Source: Pseudomonas sessilinigenes
Lineage (GTDB): Bacteria > Pseudomonadota > Gammaproteobacteria > Pseudomonadales > Pseudomonadaceae
DNA: 64,000 nucleotides
NCBI RefSeq assembly: GCF_003850565.1
Contig: NZ_CP027706.1
Span: 3,224,001 to 3,288,000, forward strand
Direction of reading: 5' to 3'
Part shown: in pieces, positions 26,119 to 35,877 of the stretch
How the letters are laid out: each line of letters begins with the position of its first letter
Position numbering within the stretch: the first letter of the stretch is position 1
Translations under genes and position numbers: made by a program
The notes under the pieces: model-generated
Databases searched by the model: none
What the model was told of the DNA's origin: nothing
The model's input: the letters and a program-made list of their open reading frames with translations, nothing else

Positions 26119-27291
26119 CTATGCCGCGTCGCTGACGGCGGCATCGCTGACCTTGCGGCGTCCGCCCAGCCATACCAGCAACAACCCGGCGGCAGCCAGC
26201 AAGCCGCCGGCCACGGGCACCGCAGCGTAACCCAGGCCCTGGCTGATGACTGCACCGCCCAGGGCGGCGCCCACTGCGTTGCCCAGGTTGAAGGCACCCA
26301 CGTTGATCGATGAGGCCAGGCCCGGGGCCTCGGCGGCGGCGATCATTACGCGCATTTGCAGTGGCGGTACCACGGCGAAGGTGAACATGCCCCACACCAG
26401 CAGCGCCAGGGCCGCGGTGATGTGGTTACCCAGCACCAGGGGCATCAGCACCATGATCACGGCCAGCACGCCGAGGAAGATTCGCGCCGAACCATCCAGC
26501 GACCAATCGGCCAGGCGCCCGCCGAGGCTGTTGCCCAGGGTGAAGCCGACCCCGATCAGCACCAGGCCCAGGGTGACGAAGCTGTCCGAGGCACCGGTCA
26601 GCTGTGCCAGGACCGGGGCGACATAGGTGTAGAGAGTGAACATGGCGCCAGCGCCCAGCACCGTGGTGGCCATGGCCAACAGCACGTTGGGCCGGGCAAT
26701 CACTGCCAGTTCACGACGGACATGGGGCACGCTGCCACGCTCGCCCTTGGGCAAGGCGTACCACAGCGCGGCGATGGCCAGCAGGCCCAGCACCGCGGTA
26801 CCGGCGAAGGCCAGGCGCCAGCCGACCTGCTGGCCGAGCCAGGTGGCCGCCGGCACGCCGCCGATGTTGGCAATGGTCAGGCCCATGAACATGGTGGCCA
26901 CGGCACTGGCCTGTTTCTCCTTGGGGACCACGCTGGCTGCCACCACGGCACCGAGGCCGAAGAAGGCGCCATGGTTGAGGCTGGTGACCAGGCGCGAGGC
27001 CAGCAGGGTGTAGTAGTCCGGCGCCAGGGCCGAGAGCAGGTTGCCGATGGTGAAGATGCCCATCAGCATCATCAGCGCCGCACGCTTGCCGAAGCGGCTG
27101 AACAACAGGGTCATGATCGGCGCGCCGACCATCACGCCGATGGCGTAGGCGGTGACCAGCATGCCGGCGCTGGGAATGCTCGCACCGACGCCTTCGGCGA
27201 TCACTGGCAACAGGCCCATGGGGGTGAATTCGGTGGTGCCGATGCCGAAGGCCCCGATGGCCAGGGCGAAGAGAACGCGTCCGGGTTTCAT
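26119..27291 (-). CDS. MFS transporter (DHA1, AraJ/sugar-efflux-like)
   Basis: 390 aa from the ATG at 27291, which overlaps the stop of the upstream MoaF-like gene by 4 bp. Twelve predicted helices. The first helix GRVLFALAIGAFGIGTTEFTPMGLLPVIAEG and loop LLFSRFGKRAALM are typical of the AraJ/YdhP-type DHA1 exporters. Last gene of a four-gene leftward operon with MoaF-like, LLM oxidoreductase and aldo-keto reductase genes, so it may export a product or toxic intermediate of those enzymes. Confidence 0.85.
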   Translation of the reverse strand: MKPGRVLFALAIGAFGIGTTEFTPMGLLPVIAEGVGASIPSAGMLVTAYAIGVMVGAPIMTLLFSRFGKRAALMMLMGIFTIGNLLSALAPDYYTLLASRLVTSLNHGAFFGLGAVVAASVVPKEKQASAVATMFMGLTIANIGGVPAATWLGQQVGWRLAFAGTAVLGLLAIAALWYALPKGERGSVPHVRRELAVIARPNVLLAMATTVLGAGAMFTLYTYVAPVLAQLTGASDSFVTLGLVLIGVGFTLGNSLGGRLADWSLDGSARIFLGVLAVIMVLMPLVLGNHITAALALLVWGMFTFAVVPPLQMRVMIAAAEAPGLASSINVGAFNLGNAVGAALGGAVISQGLGYAAVPVAGGLLAAAGLLLVWLGGRRKVSDAAVSDAA

Positions 27292-27632
27292 TGCGCGTAC
27301 TCCTGGCTGGAGAGGGCGGTCAAGGGGCCCTCCATGCGATAGAAGCTCAGGTCGCTGGCGGTGAAGAAGGCCTGGGAATGGCCACGGGCGAAGTCGTCGA
27401 CATGTACCACGGTGGCGCCGTCGGCTTCTTGCCAGGAGATCACGTAGACGCCATCGGCGATTTGTCGCCATTGGCACGCGGCTTCGCCGCTGGCACCGGC
27501 GTAGGGGCCGGAGACGATGGCGTAGCGAATGCTCAGGCCATCGCTTGCATAGATGTTATGGGCCACCAGGCCGTCGTAGGCGACCTGGAAGCTGCGGCCC
27601 GCGAAGGCCGGTATCTGGGGGGAACTGCTCAT
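27288..27632 (-). CDS. MoaF-like small beta protein
   Basis: 114 aa. The stretch AGRSFQVAYDGLVAHNIYASDG, then GVYVISWQEADGATVVHVDDFARG, has the strand pattern of the MoaF domain (lipocalin-like, named after a gene of the Klebsiella tyramine-oxidase region). Whether it binds a ligand or acts as an enzyme is unknown. It overlaps both neighbours by 4 bp (ATGA), so translation is coupled. Confidence 0.65.
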   Translation of the reverse strand: MSSSPQIPAFAGRSFQVAYDGLVAHNIYASDGLSIRYAIVSGPYAGASGEAACQWRQIADGVYVISWQEADGATVVHVDDFARGHSQAFFTASDLSFYRMEGPLTALSSQEYAQ

Positions 27633-28594
27633 GAAATGGCCTCCGGTTGTGGGTGTGATGCAGTCGCAGCAGTGGCATGAAATTGTGGCAGTACGTACTC
27701 GGCGATCTCCCGCAGGGTTTCGTCCAGTGGTCGCACGTTGCGTCGCAGATGCAGGCCGACATGGTCGACACCGGCTGCGCGCAGGGCATTGAGCTCGGCG
27801 ATCAGCGCGTTGCGACCACCACGAAAACCGAAGCGCCAGCGGCGCATGGGTTCGTCGGCACGCTCGGCCAGGTCCAGGTGGATGAAGCTGCTGTAGGGCT
27901 TGTTGCCCGCCACCGAGCGCCAGTCGGCAACGCGCCGCTGGTGGTCGTCGGGGGTGCCCGGGTAGGCCAGGCAGCCATCCATGTGGTTGCCGATCCAGGC
28001 CGGGCTTTGCTGGGCCAGGCCCGCCACCAGCAAGGGCAGGGACGAGGTACTGGCTGGCAGCACGGCCATGCCCTCGGGCAGGTGGCCGTTGGCACCGTCC
28101 TTGAGCAGGGCGACCTGCTCGCGGAAGTTATGGCCGCGCCCCTCGAAATCCCGCCCGAACAGTGGGTACTCCACCGGCCGGTCACCGCTGGCCACGCCCA
28201 GCAGCAGGCGATTGCCGCTCAGGCGTTGCAGGCTGTTGGCCGACTTCAGGGTCAGCAACGGCTCGCGGATCGGCAAGACCACGGCAGCAGTACCCAGCAG
28301 GATGTCGCGGGTGACCCCGGCCAGGTAGCCGAGGTAGGAAAACACCTCGAACACCTGGGCAGCATCGCCGAACGACGGGTCGTACAGCGGCACGTCGCGG
28401 ATCCACAGGGCGCGAAAGCCCAGGCGGTCAGCCAGTTGCGCCAGGTAGGCATGCTGCTTGAGGTCGGGTTCGCCGGGCAGGCGGCCAGCTTGGCGCCGGG
28501 CCTGGTCGCCGGCCGGGGTCCAGTCATGGTCCAGCGGTGCTTCCAGGCCGATGCTGAAACCACCGGCGGTCAGGCGTTCGAGGGGCGTGGTCAT
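27629..28594 (-). CDS. LLM-class flavin-dependent oxidoreductase
   Basis: 321 aa from the ATG at 28594. It is a luciferase-like TIM barrel: FSIGLEAPLDHDW, LADRLGFRALWIRDVPLYD, LLGTAAVVLPIREPLLTLKSANSLQRLSGNRLLLGVASGDRPVEYPLFG (about 90-150), and PLLVAGLAQQSPAWIGNHMDG. Such enzymes use FMN or F420 for monooxygenation; FMN is expected in Pseudomonas. It overlaps the MoaF-like gene by 4 bp and starts 4 bp after the aldo-keto reductase stop. Confidence 0.85.
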   Translation of the reverse strand: MTTPLERLTAGGFSIGLEAPLDHDWTPAGDQARRQAGRLPGEPDLKQHAYLAQLADRLGFRALWIRDVPLYDPSFGDAAQVFEVFSYLGYLAGVTRDILLGTAAVVLPIREPLLTLKSANSLQRLSGNRLLLGVASGDRPVEYPLFGRDFEGRGHNFREQVALLKDGANGHLPEGMAVLPASTSSLPLLVAGLAQQSPAWIGNHMDGCLAYPGTPDDHQRRVADWRSVAGNKPYSSFIHLDLAERADEPMRRWRFGFRGGRNALIAELNALRAAGVDHVGLHLRRNVRPLDETLREIAEYVLPQFHATAATASHPQPEAIS

Positions 28595-28598
28595 GGCA

Positions 28599-29402
28599 TC
28601 AGTCCCAGATTGGCGCCAGGCCGTCAGGGCTGACTTCGCGGCCATTGCGTTCAAGGGTGGCGATACGCGCCATGTCTTGCTCGTCCAGGCGCAGGCTGCG
28701 GGCGAGCAGGTTGCTGGCCAGGTTCTCCGGCTTGGTGGACGACGGGATCACCGCGTAGCCCAGTTGCATGGCCCAGGCCAGGGCGACTTGGGCCACGGTG
28801 GCCTTGTGCTTGGCGGCGATCTCGGCCAGCACCGGGTCCTTGAGTACCTTGCCATAGGCCAGGGTCATGTAGGAGGTGACGCTGATCCCTTGTTCCTTGA
28901 GGAACGCAGTGAGCTTGCTGCCTTGCAGGTAGGGGCTGAGCTCGATCTGGTTGGTAGCGATCTGCTCTTTGCCGACCACGGCGATGGCTTGCTTGGTCAG
29001 TTCGATGTTGAAGTTGGAAACACCGATTTGGCGGGTCAGGCCCAGCTTCTTGGCTTCGAGCAGGGCCTCCATGTATTCGGCCAGTTCGATGCCATTGCCT
29101 GGGGCCGGCCAATGGATCAGCAGCAGATCGACATAGTCGGTACGCAGCTTGGCCAGGCTGTCGCGCAGGCTGGCAACCAGCTTGTCGGCGGCGTAGTTGT
29201 CGACCCAGATCTTGGTGGTGATGAACAGTTCGCTGCGGGCTACGCCGCTTTCGGCGATCGCCTGGCCGACATCGGCTTCGTTACCGTAGATCTGCGCGGT
29301 ATCAATCACGCGATAGCCCAGGGCCAACGCGGACTTCACCGAATCGATGACAGCCTGGCCGGTCAGGCGGAAGGTACCGAGGCCAAAGGATGGAATACTC
29401 AT
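28599..29402 (-). CDS. dkgB: Aldo/keto reductase (2,5-diketo-D-gluconate reductase B-like)
   Basis: 267 aa, matching DkgB length. Catalytic tetrad residues are visible: Asp in [13 protein letters not shown] (with Tyr), Lys in FITTKIW, and His in LLLIHWP. The NADPH site includes [10 protein letters not shown] near the C-terminus. DkgB reduces 2,5-diketo-D-gluconate and other carbonyls such as methylglyoxal. AGGAG lies 8 nt before the ATG. First gene of the operon and divergent from a LysR gene. Confidence 0.85.
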   Translation of the reverse strand: MSIPSFGLGTFRLTGQAVIDSVKSALALGYRVIDTAQIYGNEADVGQAIAESGVARSELFITTKIWVDNYAADKLVASLRDSLAKLRTDYVDLLLIHWPAPGNGIELAEYMEALLEAKKLGLTRQIGVSNFNIELTKQAIAVVGKEQIATNQIELSPYLQGSKLTAFLKEQGISVTSYMTLAYGKVLKDPVLAEIAAKHKATVAQVALAWAMQLGYAVIPSSTKPENLASNLLARSLRLDEQDMARIATLERNGREVSPDGLAPIWD

Positions 29403-29547
29403 GGATCTGCTCCTGGTGGTTGATGCGTACGATGATCGGTGCGTTGGCTGCCGCAGCTTATGGCCCGCGGCTCAGCGATCGCTTGGATGGGGCGTAGTAT
29501 GGCCATCGCCCGGTGGCGGATTAAGCCGTCGGCGCACCAAAGTCCTT

Positions 29548-29560
29548 TGACTTGAAGTCA
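29548..29560. promoter_or_regulatory. Candidate LysR operator between dkgB-like operon and LysR gene
   Basis: TGACTT-G-AAGTCA, a perfect dyad with 6-bp arms in the 276-bp divergent space, 146 bp from the aldo-keto reductase start and 119 bp from the LysR start. Assigned by position and symmetry. Confidence 0.45.
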
Positions 29561-29678
29561 CGAATCAACGCCAGCGCTGTGTACTTTGGACATGGATGGG
29601 CGGGGAGGAGGGCGTGTTGCCGATAGATGCCGGGGCCGCTGTATCATCGGCGCAAACAATAATCAGGAAGCCAGGCCG

Positions 29679-30575
29679 ATGATCGGGTTCACTTTTCGCC
29701 AGCTCGAGTACTTTGTCGCTGCCGCAGAGCAGGGCAGCGTCAGCGCCGCTGCCAGGGCCATGCACATCTCCCAGCCCTCGGTGTCCCTGGCGATCGCGCA
29801 ACTGGAGACGGCACTTGGCGAAAAGCTCTTTCATCGCCAGGTCAGCCGGGGCCTGGAGTTGAGTCCAGCAGGGCGCAAGTTGCTGGAGCAGGCCCGGGAG
29901 ATTCTCGCCAGGGCCGCCATCATGGTGGGCGCCGATGATTGCCAGGCCCAGTTGCGCGGAACCTTGAGCCTGGTGTGTTTCCAGGACTTGGGGCCGTACT
30001 TCGCCCCACGGCTGCTGGCGGGCTTTCGCCAGCGTCACCCTGACGTCTCGATCACCCTGTTCGAGAGCGACCTGGCGGGCGTCAATCGACGCTTGCTGGA
30101 AGGGCAGGCAGAGCTGGCCCTGACCTATGGAATGGGCCTGAGCCCGAACATCCAGGCCCGGGTGCTGGAGCGCCTGATGCCCTACGCCCTGTTGCCAGTG
30201 GATCACCCCCTGGCCGCCCAGGAGCAGGTGTCGCTGGTGGACCTGGCCGCCGAGTGCCTGATCCTGGAAGACATCGCCAGGACCCGGGAGTACTTCCTGT
30301 CGTTGTTCTGGGCCTGCGACCTGCAGCCGGCGTCATTGCAACTGACCCAGACCTTCGAGATGCAGCGCGGCCTGGTGGCCCACGGCTACGGTGTTGCATT
30401 GTCCTGTACCCGGCCCCAGGGCGATCGCAGCTATGACGGGCAACCCCTGGCCTGTCGCCCGTTGCTCGAGGCCGTCAGCCCGCAGCCGGTAGTACTGGCC
30501 CAATCCAGCGCCATGCGACCTTCGCCAGTGGCCCAGGCGTTCCTGGATTGGGCCACTGCGCAGTTCACCCCCTAG
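29679..30575 (+). CDS. LysR family transcriptional regulator
   Basis: 298 aa from the ATG at 29679, preceded by AGGAAG. HTH at about residues 4-60 ([40 protein letters not shown]). The effector domain contains [30 protein letters not shown]. It is divergent from the dkgB-LLM-moaF-MFS operon and probably regulates it. Its 3' end overlaps the convergent permease gene by 4 bp. Confidence 0.87.
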   Translation: MIGFTFRQLEYFVAAAEQGSVSAAARAMHISQPSVSLAIAQLETALGEKLFHRQVSRGLELSPAGRKLLEQAREILARAAIMVGADDCQAQLRGTLSLVCFQDLGPYFAPRLLAGFRQRHPDVSITLFESDLAGVNRRLLEGQAELALTYGMGLSPNIQARVLERLMPYALLPVDHPLAAQEQVSLVDLAAECLILEDIARTREYFLSLFWACDLQPASLQLTQTFEMQRGLVAHGYGVALSCTRPQGDRSYDGQPLACRPLLEAVSPQPVVLAQSSAMRPSPVAQAFLDWATAQFTP

Positions 30576-31987
30576 GGCATTGCGTCGGCCTGGGCCGGCT
30601 TGTCGGCGGCAGCCGGTTGCTTGGCGTCCCGGGCGATGAACAGCCAATAGCCGATGGACAAGAGGGCCAGCCAGCCCAGCCCGACGAACAACGAGGTGCG
30701 GGTGTCGGGGAACCAGGCCAGGACGCCGAAGATGAACAGCATGAAGGCGATACCCAGGGCCGGACCCACGGGCCAGAACGGTACCGGGAAGGCCAGGGTG
30801 GCGACCTCGGCAGGGGACAGGCGCCGGCGCATCATGACTTGCGACAGCAGGATCATCAGCCAGACCCAGACGATGGAGAAGGTCACCACGGCTACCAGGA
30901 TCAGGAACAGGTTCTCAGGTACCAGGTAGTTGAGCAGGACCCCGATCAGCAAGGCTACGCACATGACCGCGACCGTCATCCATGGCACCCCGAAACGCGA
31001 CAACCTGGCGAAGCTCGCCGGCGCCTGGCCATTGCCAGACATGCCATACATCATGCGTCCGGCGGCGAAGATGTCGCTGTTGATCGCCGAAATCGCCGCC
31101 GAGATCACCACGACATTGAGCAAGGCCGCCGCCGAATCGATGCCCAGGGCGCTGAAGATCTGCACGAAGGGGCTGCCCTCGCTGCCGATCTTCGACCAGG
31201 GGTAGATCGCCATCAGCACGAACAGGGTCAGCACATAGAACAGCAGGATACGCAGCGGCACCGAGTTCACGGCCTTGGGGATCGCCCGCTGTGGTTCCCT
31301 GGCCTCGCCGGCGGTGACACCGATCATTTCGACCCCGCCGAAGGCGAACATCACCACGGTGAACGAAGCGATCAGGCCGCTGGCACCGTTGGCGAAGAAA
31401 CCATCGTGGCTCCACAGGTTGCTGAAGCCGGACTGGACCTGGTCCGAGCCACCGGGCTGGATGCCTAGGAGCAGGATCGCGATGCCGCCGACAATCATCG
31501 AGATAATGGCGGTGACCTTGAGCAGGGACAGCCAGAACTCCATCTCGCCGAAGACCTTGACGCTGCACAGGTTCAGTGCGGCGATGAAGAACACGATGCC
31601 CAGGACCCAGATCCAGCGTGGCGTATCGGGAAACCAGAAGCCCATGTAGATACCGAAGGCCGTGACATCGGCCAGGCACACCACGAGCATCGAAAAGGCA
31701 TAGCTCCAACCGGTGAGAAAACCGGGGAAGCGTCCCAGGTATTGGCTGGTGTAGTGGCCGAATGACCCCGACACCGGATTGTGCACGGCCATTTCGCCCA
31801 GGGCGCGCATCATGATGTAGATGGCCGCGCCACCGATCAGGTAGGCCACTAGCACCGAAGGCCCGGCCAGTTGGATCGCGGCGGCGGAACCGTAGAACAA
31901 CCCGGTACCGATGGCCGAACCCAGGGCCATGAAACGAATATGACGGGTGCTCAGGCCCCGCCGCATGGAAGGCTGCTTGTCGCTCAT
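30572..31987 (-). CDS. APC-family amino acid permease (ProY/HutT-like)
   Basis: 471 aa, 12 helices. The N-terminal signature [32 protein letters not shown] and the [26 protein letters not shown] block (about 210-235) are typical of the amino-acid transporter (AAT) group that includes proline, histidine and aromatic permeases; the branch is closest, from memory, to ProY/HutT. It imports an amino acid with H+ or Na+. AGGAG precedes the start at 31987. No catabolic partner is adjacent. Confidence 0.85.
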   Translation of the reverse strand: MSDKQPSMRRGLSTRHIRFMALGSAIGTGLFYGSAAAIQLAGPSVLVAYLIGGAAIYIMMRALGEMAVHNPVSGSFGHYTSQYLGRFPGFLTGWSYAFSMLVVCLADVTAFGIYMGFWFPDTPRWIWVLGIVFFIAALNLCSVKVFGEMEFWLSLLKVTAIISMIVGGIAILLLGIQPGGSDQVQSGFSNLWSHDGFFANGASGLIASFTVVMFAFGGVEMIGVTAGEAREPQRAIPKAVNSVPLRILLFYVLTLFVLMAIYPWSKIGSEGSPFVQIFSALGIDSAAALLNVVVISAAISAINSDIFAAGRMMYGMSGNGQAPASFARLSRFGVPWMTVAVMCVALLIGVLLNYLVPENLFLILVAVVTFSIVWVWLMILLSQVMMRRRLSPAEVATLAFPVPFWPVGPALGIAFMLFIFGVLAWFPDTRTSLFVGLGWLALLSIGYWLFIARDAKQPAAADKPAQADAMP

Positions 31988-32237
31988 CTCAAGTCACTCC
32001 TGGTTGTTCTTATTATTCGGACGTCAACTGCCGATGATGAAATGCGGGGGCCGGTGTTCCTGGTCCGGCAGTGGCTGAGGGGGAAGGCAGGCAGGGTTAT
32101 TAACCGGGCAAACACCAGGGCTGGCAACCGGTCGGCTATATAAAGTGCCTATATTGATGAATAAGTAATCTGTCGTTTACGCAGAAAGTTCAGCGCCTCA
32201 ATACTTGGATTCATTAGAACAACAAGAGGTTGACTTG

Positions 32238-33041
32238 ATGAATCCGCAGATCGAGGAGTTTCAACGCAATGGCGCCATTGTCCTGCGTGGGGTCTTTGGC
32301 GACTGGATCGAGCGCTTGCGCGAAGGTTTCGAGCAGAACCTGGCCGAACCCAGCGCCTTTGCCATCGAGAACGTCGGCAGCGGCGAAGGCGGGCGCTTCT
32401 TCGAGGACTACTGCAACTGGCAGCGCATTCCAGCCTTCGAGGATTTCGTTCTCAACTCACCAGCCGCGGCCATTGCCGGGCAGTTGATGGAGTCGCAACG
32501 GGTACAGGTCTTCCACGACCACATCCTGGTCAAGGAGCCTGGCACTTCAAAGCCCACGCCCTGGCACCAGGACCTGCCTTACTACTGCGTCGACGGCTTG
32601 CAGACGGCCAGCTACTGGATTCCCCTGGACCCGGTGACCCGCAGCAACACCTTGAGTGTGGTCCTGGGCTCGCATCGCTGGCCCAAGCCGGTACGACCCA
32701 AGAGCTGGGCCAGTAACCAGGACTTCTACGGCGCCACTGACAACGACACGGGCGAGAGCCTGTTCATGGATATGCCGGACGTGGACAACGGCCAGTACCC
32801 GATACTCTCCCCGGAGCTGCAGCCGGGAGACGCCATCGTCTTCGACTTTCGCACCGTGCATGGTGCTGCCGGCAATACTGGGAGTGGCCGTCGGCGGGCG
32901 TTCTCTACCCGGTTCATGGGCGACGATGTGCGCTATATCCAGCGCCCGGGGCGTACTTCTCCACCATTTCCCGGCATCGATCTGAACGACGGCGATCGCA
33001 TGCGTGAAGACTGGTTCCCGGTGGTCTGGCAGCGCGCGTGA
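32238..33041 (+). CDS. Phytanoyl-CoA dioxygenase (PhyH) family protein
   Basis: 267 aa from the ATG at 32238 (AAGAGG upstream). Fe(II)/2-oxoglutarate oxygenase residues are visible: His and Asp in TPWHQDLPYY (HxD, about residue 110), then the distal His in FDFRTVHGAAGN (about 215) and Arg in SGRRRAFSTRFMGDD for 2-oxoglutarate binding. The substrate is unknown; PhyH relatives hydroxylate acyl-CoAs, alkaloids, and small natural products. It stands alone between a permease and an alginate lyase gene. Confidence 0.85.
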   Translation: MNPQIEEFQRNGAIVLRGVFGDWIERLREGFEQNLAEPSAFAIENVGSGEGGRFFEDYCNWQRIPAFEDFVLNSPAAAIAGQLMESQRVQVFHDHILVKEPGTSKPTPWHQDLPYYCVDGLQTASYWIPLDPVTRSNTLSVVLGSHRWPKPVRPKSWASNQDFYGATDNDTGESLFMDMPDVDNGQYPILSPELQPGDAIVFDFRTVHGAAGNTGSGRRRAFSTRFMGDDVRYIQRPGRTSPPFPGIDLNDGDRMREDWFPVVWQRA

Positions 33042-33252
33042 GTGCCAGGCCAGTGCAACGCCTGCATGGGACGCCGCCGGCGCGATCCTTGGAGGCCCGG
33101 ATGGTCACCCGGCTCGCCATGGTCCTGATGTCCGGCGGCGTCCTGCCCAAGCACCCGAGGCCAGGTGCACCACCGAGGGGGGACGCCGGTAGGGAGATGG
33201 TGCCGGGACCCGTAGCACCGCAACCCAGATGGTGAAGCCCGTGGGGCCCGCT

Positions 33253-33933
33253 TCAAGCCAGCGTATGGCTGACTTGCAGCTCACTGATGATGCACACCGA
33301 GCCTTCGCTGGCGGGGGTGCTGTCGCTGTAGTCGACCTGGTTGTAGATCCCGCCGTGGAAGTCGAAACGGTGGTCGTTCCAACTGCTGTCCAGTTGCCCA
33401 GGAGTACTGGTGCTGGTGACGCCATTGCAGGTCACCCGCACCAGGACCAGGCCGCCTGTCGTGGCACTCAGGGTGATCTCGAAGGGAGTGTGCAGCGCAA
33501 CGTTGGTGGCGATGATGCTGGTGGCCGGTTCGCCCTGGTCGAAGCTGGCGCGAAAGCCCCAGGTGATCCGGCCCTTGTTCCAGAACACCTTGACCGCCGG
33601 GCTGTCGTCGTCCTTGACGTGCATCTGCGAGATCACCACCTTTTGCGCCGAATTGACCTGCTCCAGGCGCATGACCTGGCGATTGCTGTGCAGCCGAGCA
33701 CTGGCCAGGGACCAGTACAGCGGCTCCTTCCACTCGCAGCGAGTGCGGTGGGTGCTCTTGCTGGAGGCACCACGGGTCGGCGCGCTCATGCGGATCGAAC
33801 CGTCGGGCAATTGGCTGATGACCTGGGGCACCTGGGCCAGGGCCTGGGCGCCCATCAGTTCCAGGGCCACCGGGTTGCTTGGGGAACTGGCAACCGGGGT
33901 GGTGATCATGAAGGGACTGATATCGACTGGCAT
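33253..33933 (-). CDS. Polysaccharide lyase family 7 alginate lyase
   Basis: 226 aa from the ATG at 33933, with AAGGAG upstream. The three PL7 blocks are recognisable: RTRCEWKEP (R-x-E block), VVISQMHVKDDDSP (QIH block, here QMH) and RFDFHGGIYNQVDYSD (YxKAGxYNQ block, here FDFHGGIYNQ). PL7 enzymes cleave alginate by beta-elimination; Pseudomonas aeruginosa has a similar stand-alone protein of about this size. No signal peptide is visible, so secretion would need another route or the enzyme acts after lysis. Confidence 0.85.
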   Translation of the reverse strand: MPVDISPFMITTPVASSPSNPVALELMGAQALAQVPQVISQLPDGSIRMSAPTRGASSKSTHRTRCEWKEPLYWSLASARLHSNRQVMRLEQVNSAQKVVISQMHVKDDDSPAVKVFWNKGRITWGFRASFDQGEPATSIIATNVALHTPFEITLSATTGGLVLVRVTCNGVTSTSTPGQLDSSWNDHRFDFHGGIYNQVDYSDSTPASEGSVCIISELQVSHTLA

Positions 33934-34034
33934 GGGGGCTCCTTGTCGCTGCAAGCGACCTATGGGTCAGAGGCATTCAAGGAGACGACGCCATAGGCCG
34001 GCGGACGTTCCCTCTGCCTGCCGAGTGGGGGCGC

Positions 34035-35633
34035 CTAGCTGGCGAAGTGCTCTCGCAGCGCCTTCTTGCTGACCTTGCCGGTGGCGGTATGGGGGAGTTT
34101 GTCCAGGTACTCGCAGCTATCCGGCATCCACCATTTCGGAATCTTGCCGTCCAGAAATGCCAAGAGTTCTTCATGGGTGGGGGCGGTTGCAGCGTGCTTG
34201 GGAACGATGATCAACAGTGGTCGTTCACTCCAGCGAGGGTGCGGGATGGCGATGACCGCGGCCTCGGCCACTTGGGGATGGGCCATGACGGCATTCTCGA
34301 TCTCCACGGAGCAGATCCATTCCCCGCCCGACTTGATCACGTCCTTGATGCGGTCGGTGATCAACGTGTAGCCGCGCGGGTCGATCGTCGCCACATCGCC
34401 GGTATCAAACCAACCTTCGCAGGGCTCTTCTCCGAAGTATCCATTGCGAACCCAGGGGCCCCGGACTTGTAGCGAACCCGCGGCCTGGCCGTCGTGGGGC
34501 AGGGCGCGCTGGGCTTCGTCGACGATGCGCATCTCGATGCCGAACAATGCCCTTCCCGACTTGAGCAACTGCTTTGCCTGGGCCTCCTCGGTCAACGCGT
34601 CATACCAGGGCTGGCGTCGGTTGTAGCTGCCCATTGGGCTCAGCTCGGTCATCCCCCAGCCGTTTTCCAACGTCACACCGTGGCGTTGCATGGCCTGGAT
34701 CAGTGAAAGCGGACATGCGGCGCCACCACTGACGGCGCGTCGCAACGAACGGATCGTGCCGCCCTGGGTATCGAGATACTGAGAGATGTTGGCCCAGAGG
34801 GTCGGTACTGCAAGAGAGAGGCTGACCTTCTCATCATTGATCAACTTGACCATGGCACCTGCGTCGCCGACCCATGGTCCTGGCAACACCAGCTTGGCAC
34901 CCACCATCGCTGCGTTGTAGGGCATGCCCCAGGCATTGACGTGGAACATTGGCACCATGGGCATGACCACATCAAGTGCCCGCAACCCGACATTGTCGGC
35001 CATGTTCTGGGCCATGCCATGCAGAACGGTGCTGCGATGGCTCGCCAGCACGCCTTTGGGATTACCCGTGGTCCCGGAGGTGTAGCACAGCCCACTGCTT
35101 CGATGCTCATCGATATCGGGCCAGTCATAGCCTTCATCGTGTGCCTGCAACAACGCTTCGTAGCTAACGAGATTGGGCAGCGTGCTGGCAGGTAATGCGT
35201 CAGCCGTGCACAGCACGATGTAGCGGCGCACGCTGCTTATTTCATGCTGGATGCTTTCCAGCAGCGGCACGAACTGCGGGTCGACGAATAGCAGGTCGTC
35301 TTCGGCATGGCGAATGATGTAGCTGACCTGTTCGGGAAACAGCTTGGGGTTGATGGTGTGGCAGATGCGCCCTGAACACGGAATTGCATAGTGCAACTCA
35401 AAATGCCGGTGATTATTCCAGGCCAGGGTTCCGACCCGTGCATCCGAAGGGCAGCCCAGGGTGTCCAGTACATTGGCCAGGCGGCCTGCGCGAGCGAACG
35501 CCTCGGCATAGGTGTATCTATGCACTTGGCCGTTGGGGAGCAGCGAGACAATTTCGGTATTGGCGGCAACCATGAGCGCTTGCCGCATGATGGCGGTGAT
35601 ACTCAGGTTGAAGTTCATCATCATGCCCAGCAT
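34035..35633 (-). CDS. Acyl-CoA synthetase (AMP-forming, medium/long-chain type)
   Basis: 532 aa from the ATG at 35633, with a strong AGGAGGT ribosome site. The ANL-superfamily motifs are in order: GLCYTSGTTGNPKGV (P-loop, about residue 175), GWGMTELSP, GWFDTGDVATID, DRIKDVIKSGGEWI and the C-terminal lysine block TATGKVSKKAL. The layout is that of fatty-acyl-CoA synthetases active on medium-chain or branched acids. A sigma-54 promoter precedes it and the PrpR-like activator gene lies just upstream on the same strand; with the aldehyde dehydrogenase beyond, this suggests aldehyde to acid to acyl-CoA conversion. Confidence 0.87.
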   Translation of the reverse strand: MLGMMMNFNLSITAIMRQALMVAANTEIVSLLPNGQVHRYTYAEAFARAGRLANVLDTLGCPSDARVGTLAWNNHRHFELHYAIPCSGRICHTINPKLFPEQVSYIIRHAEDDLLFVDPQFVPLLESIQHEISSVRRYIVLCTADALPASTLPNLVSYEALLQAHDEGYDWPDIDEHRSSGLCYTSGTTGNPKGVLASHRSTVLHGMAQNMADNVGLRALDVVMPMVPMFHVNAWGMPYNAAMVGAKLVLPGPWVGDAGAMVKLINDEKVSLSLAVPTLWANISQYLDTQGGTIRSLRRAVSGGAACPLSLIQAMQRHGVTLENGWGMTELSPMGSYNRRQPWYDALTEEAQAKQLLKSGRALFGIEMRIVDEAQRALPHDGQAAGSLQVRGPWVRNGYFGEEPCEGWFDTGDVATIDPRGYTLITDRIKDVIKSGGEWICSVEIENAVMAHPQVAEAAVIAIPHPRWSERPLLIIVPKHAATAPTHEELLAFLDGKIPKWWMPDSCEYLDKLPHTATGKVSKKALREHFAS

Positions 35634-35704
35634 CGGCACCTCCTGCCTTGTTTTTGTATTGAGTAGGGCTGGGCACACGAGGATGCCAAGCCGAAACTGC
35701 AAGG

Positions 35705-35720
35705 AGCAAGCGACATGCCA
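35705..35720 (-). promoter_or_regulatory. Sigma-54 (-24/-12) promoter for the acyl-CoA synthetase gene
   Basis: Read on the minus strand: TGGCAT-GTCGC-TTGCT. The GG and GC doublets are exactly 10 nt apart, as required by sigma-54. A start near 35693 would give a leader of about 60 nt to the ATG at 35633. Confidence 0.72.
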
Positions 35721-35829
35721 ATATGTCGGGCGTATTTTTATTTTTGGAATAACCCTTTTTAAATCATTGAGTTGAGTTATTTCTTGAATGAGCGCTCAAC
35801 GCTAGGCAGGTGTGCGTGGCGCGTTTTCC

Positions 35830-35854
35830 ATTTCATTTCTGAAATAAAGTTCAG
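35830..35854. promoter_or_regulatory. Candidate activator site for the sigma-54 promoter
   Basis: Two overlapping dyads, ATTTCA-N4-TGAAAT (35830-35845) and CTGAA-N6-TTCAG (35839-35854), lie about 145 bp upstream of the predicted start for the acyl-CoA synthetase. That is the normal distance for a bound enhancer protein; TGAA/TTCA elements recur in the dyad at 37873-37888. Confidence 0.45.
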
Positions 35855-35877
35855 GGTTGAAAGGGCCTGTTTATCTG

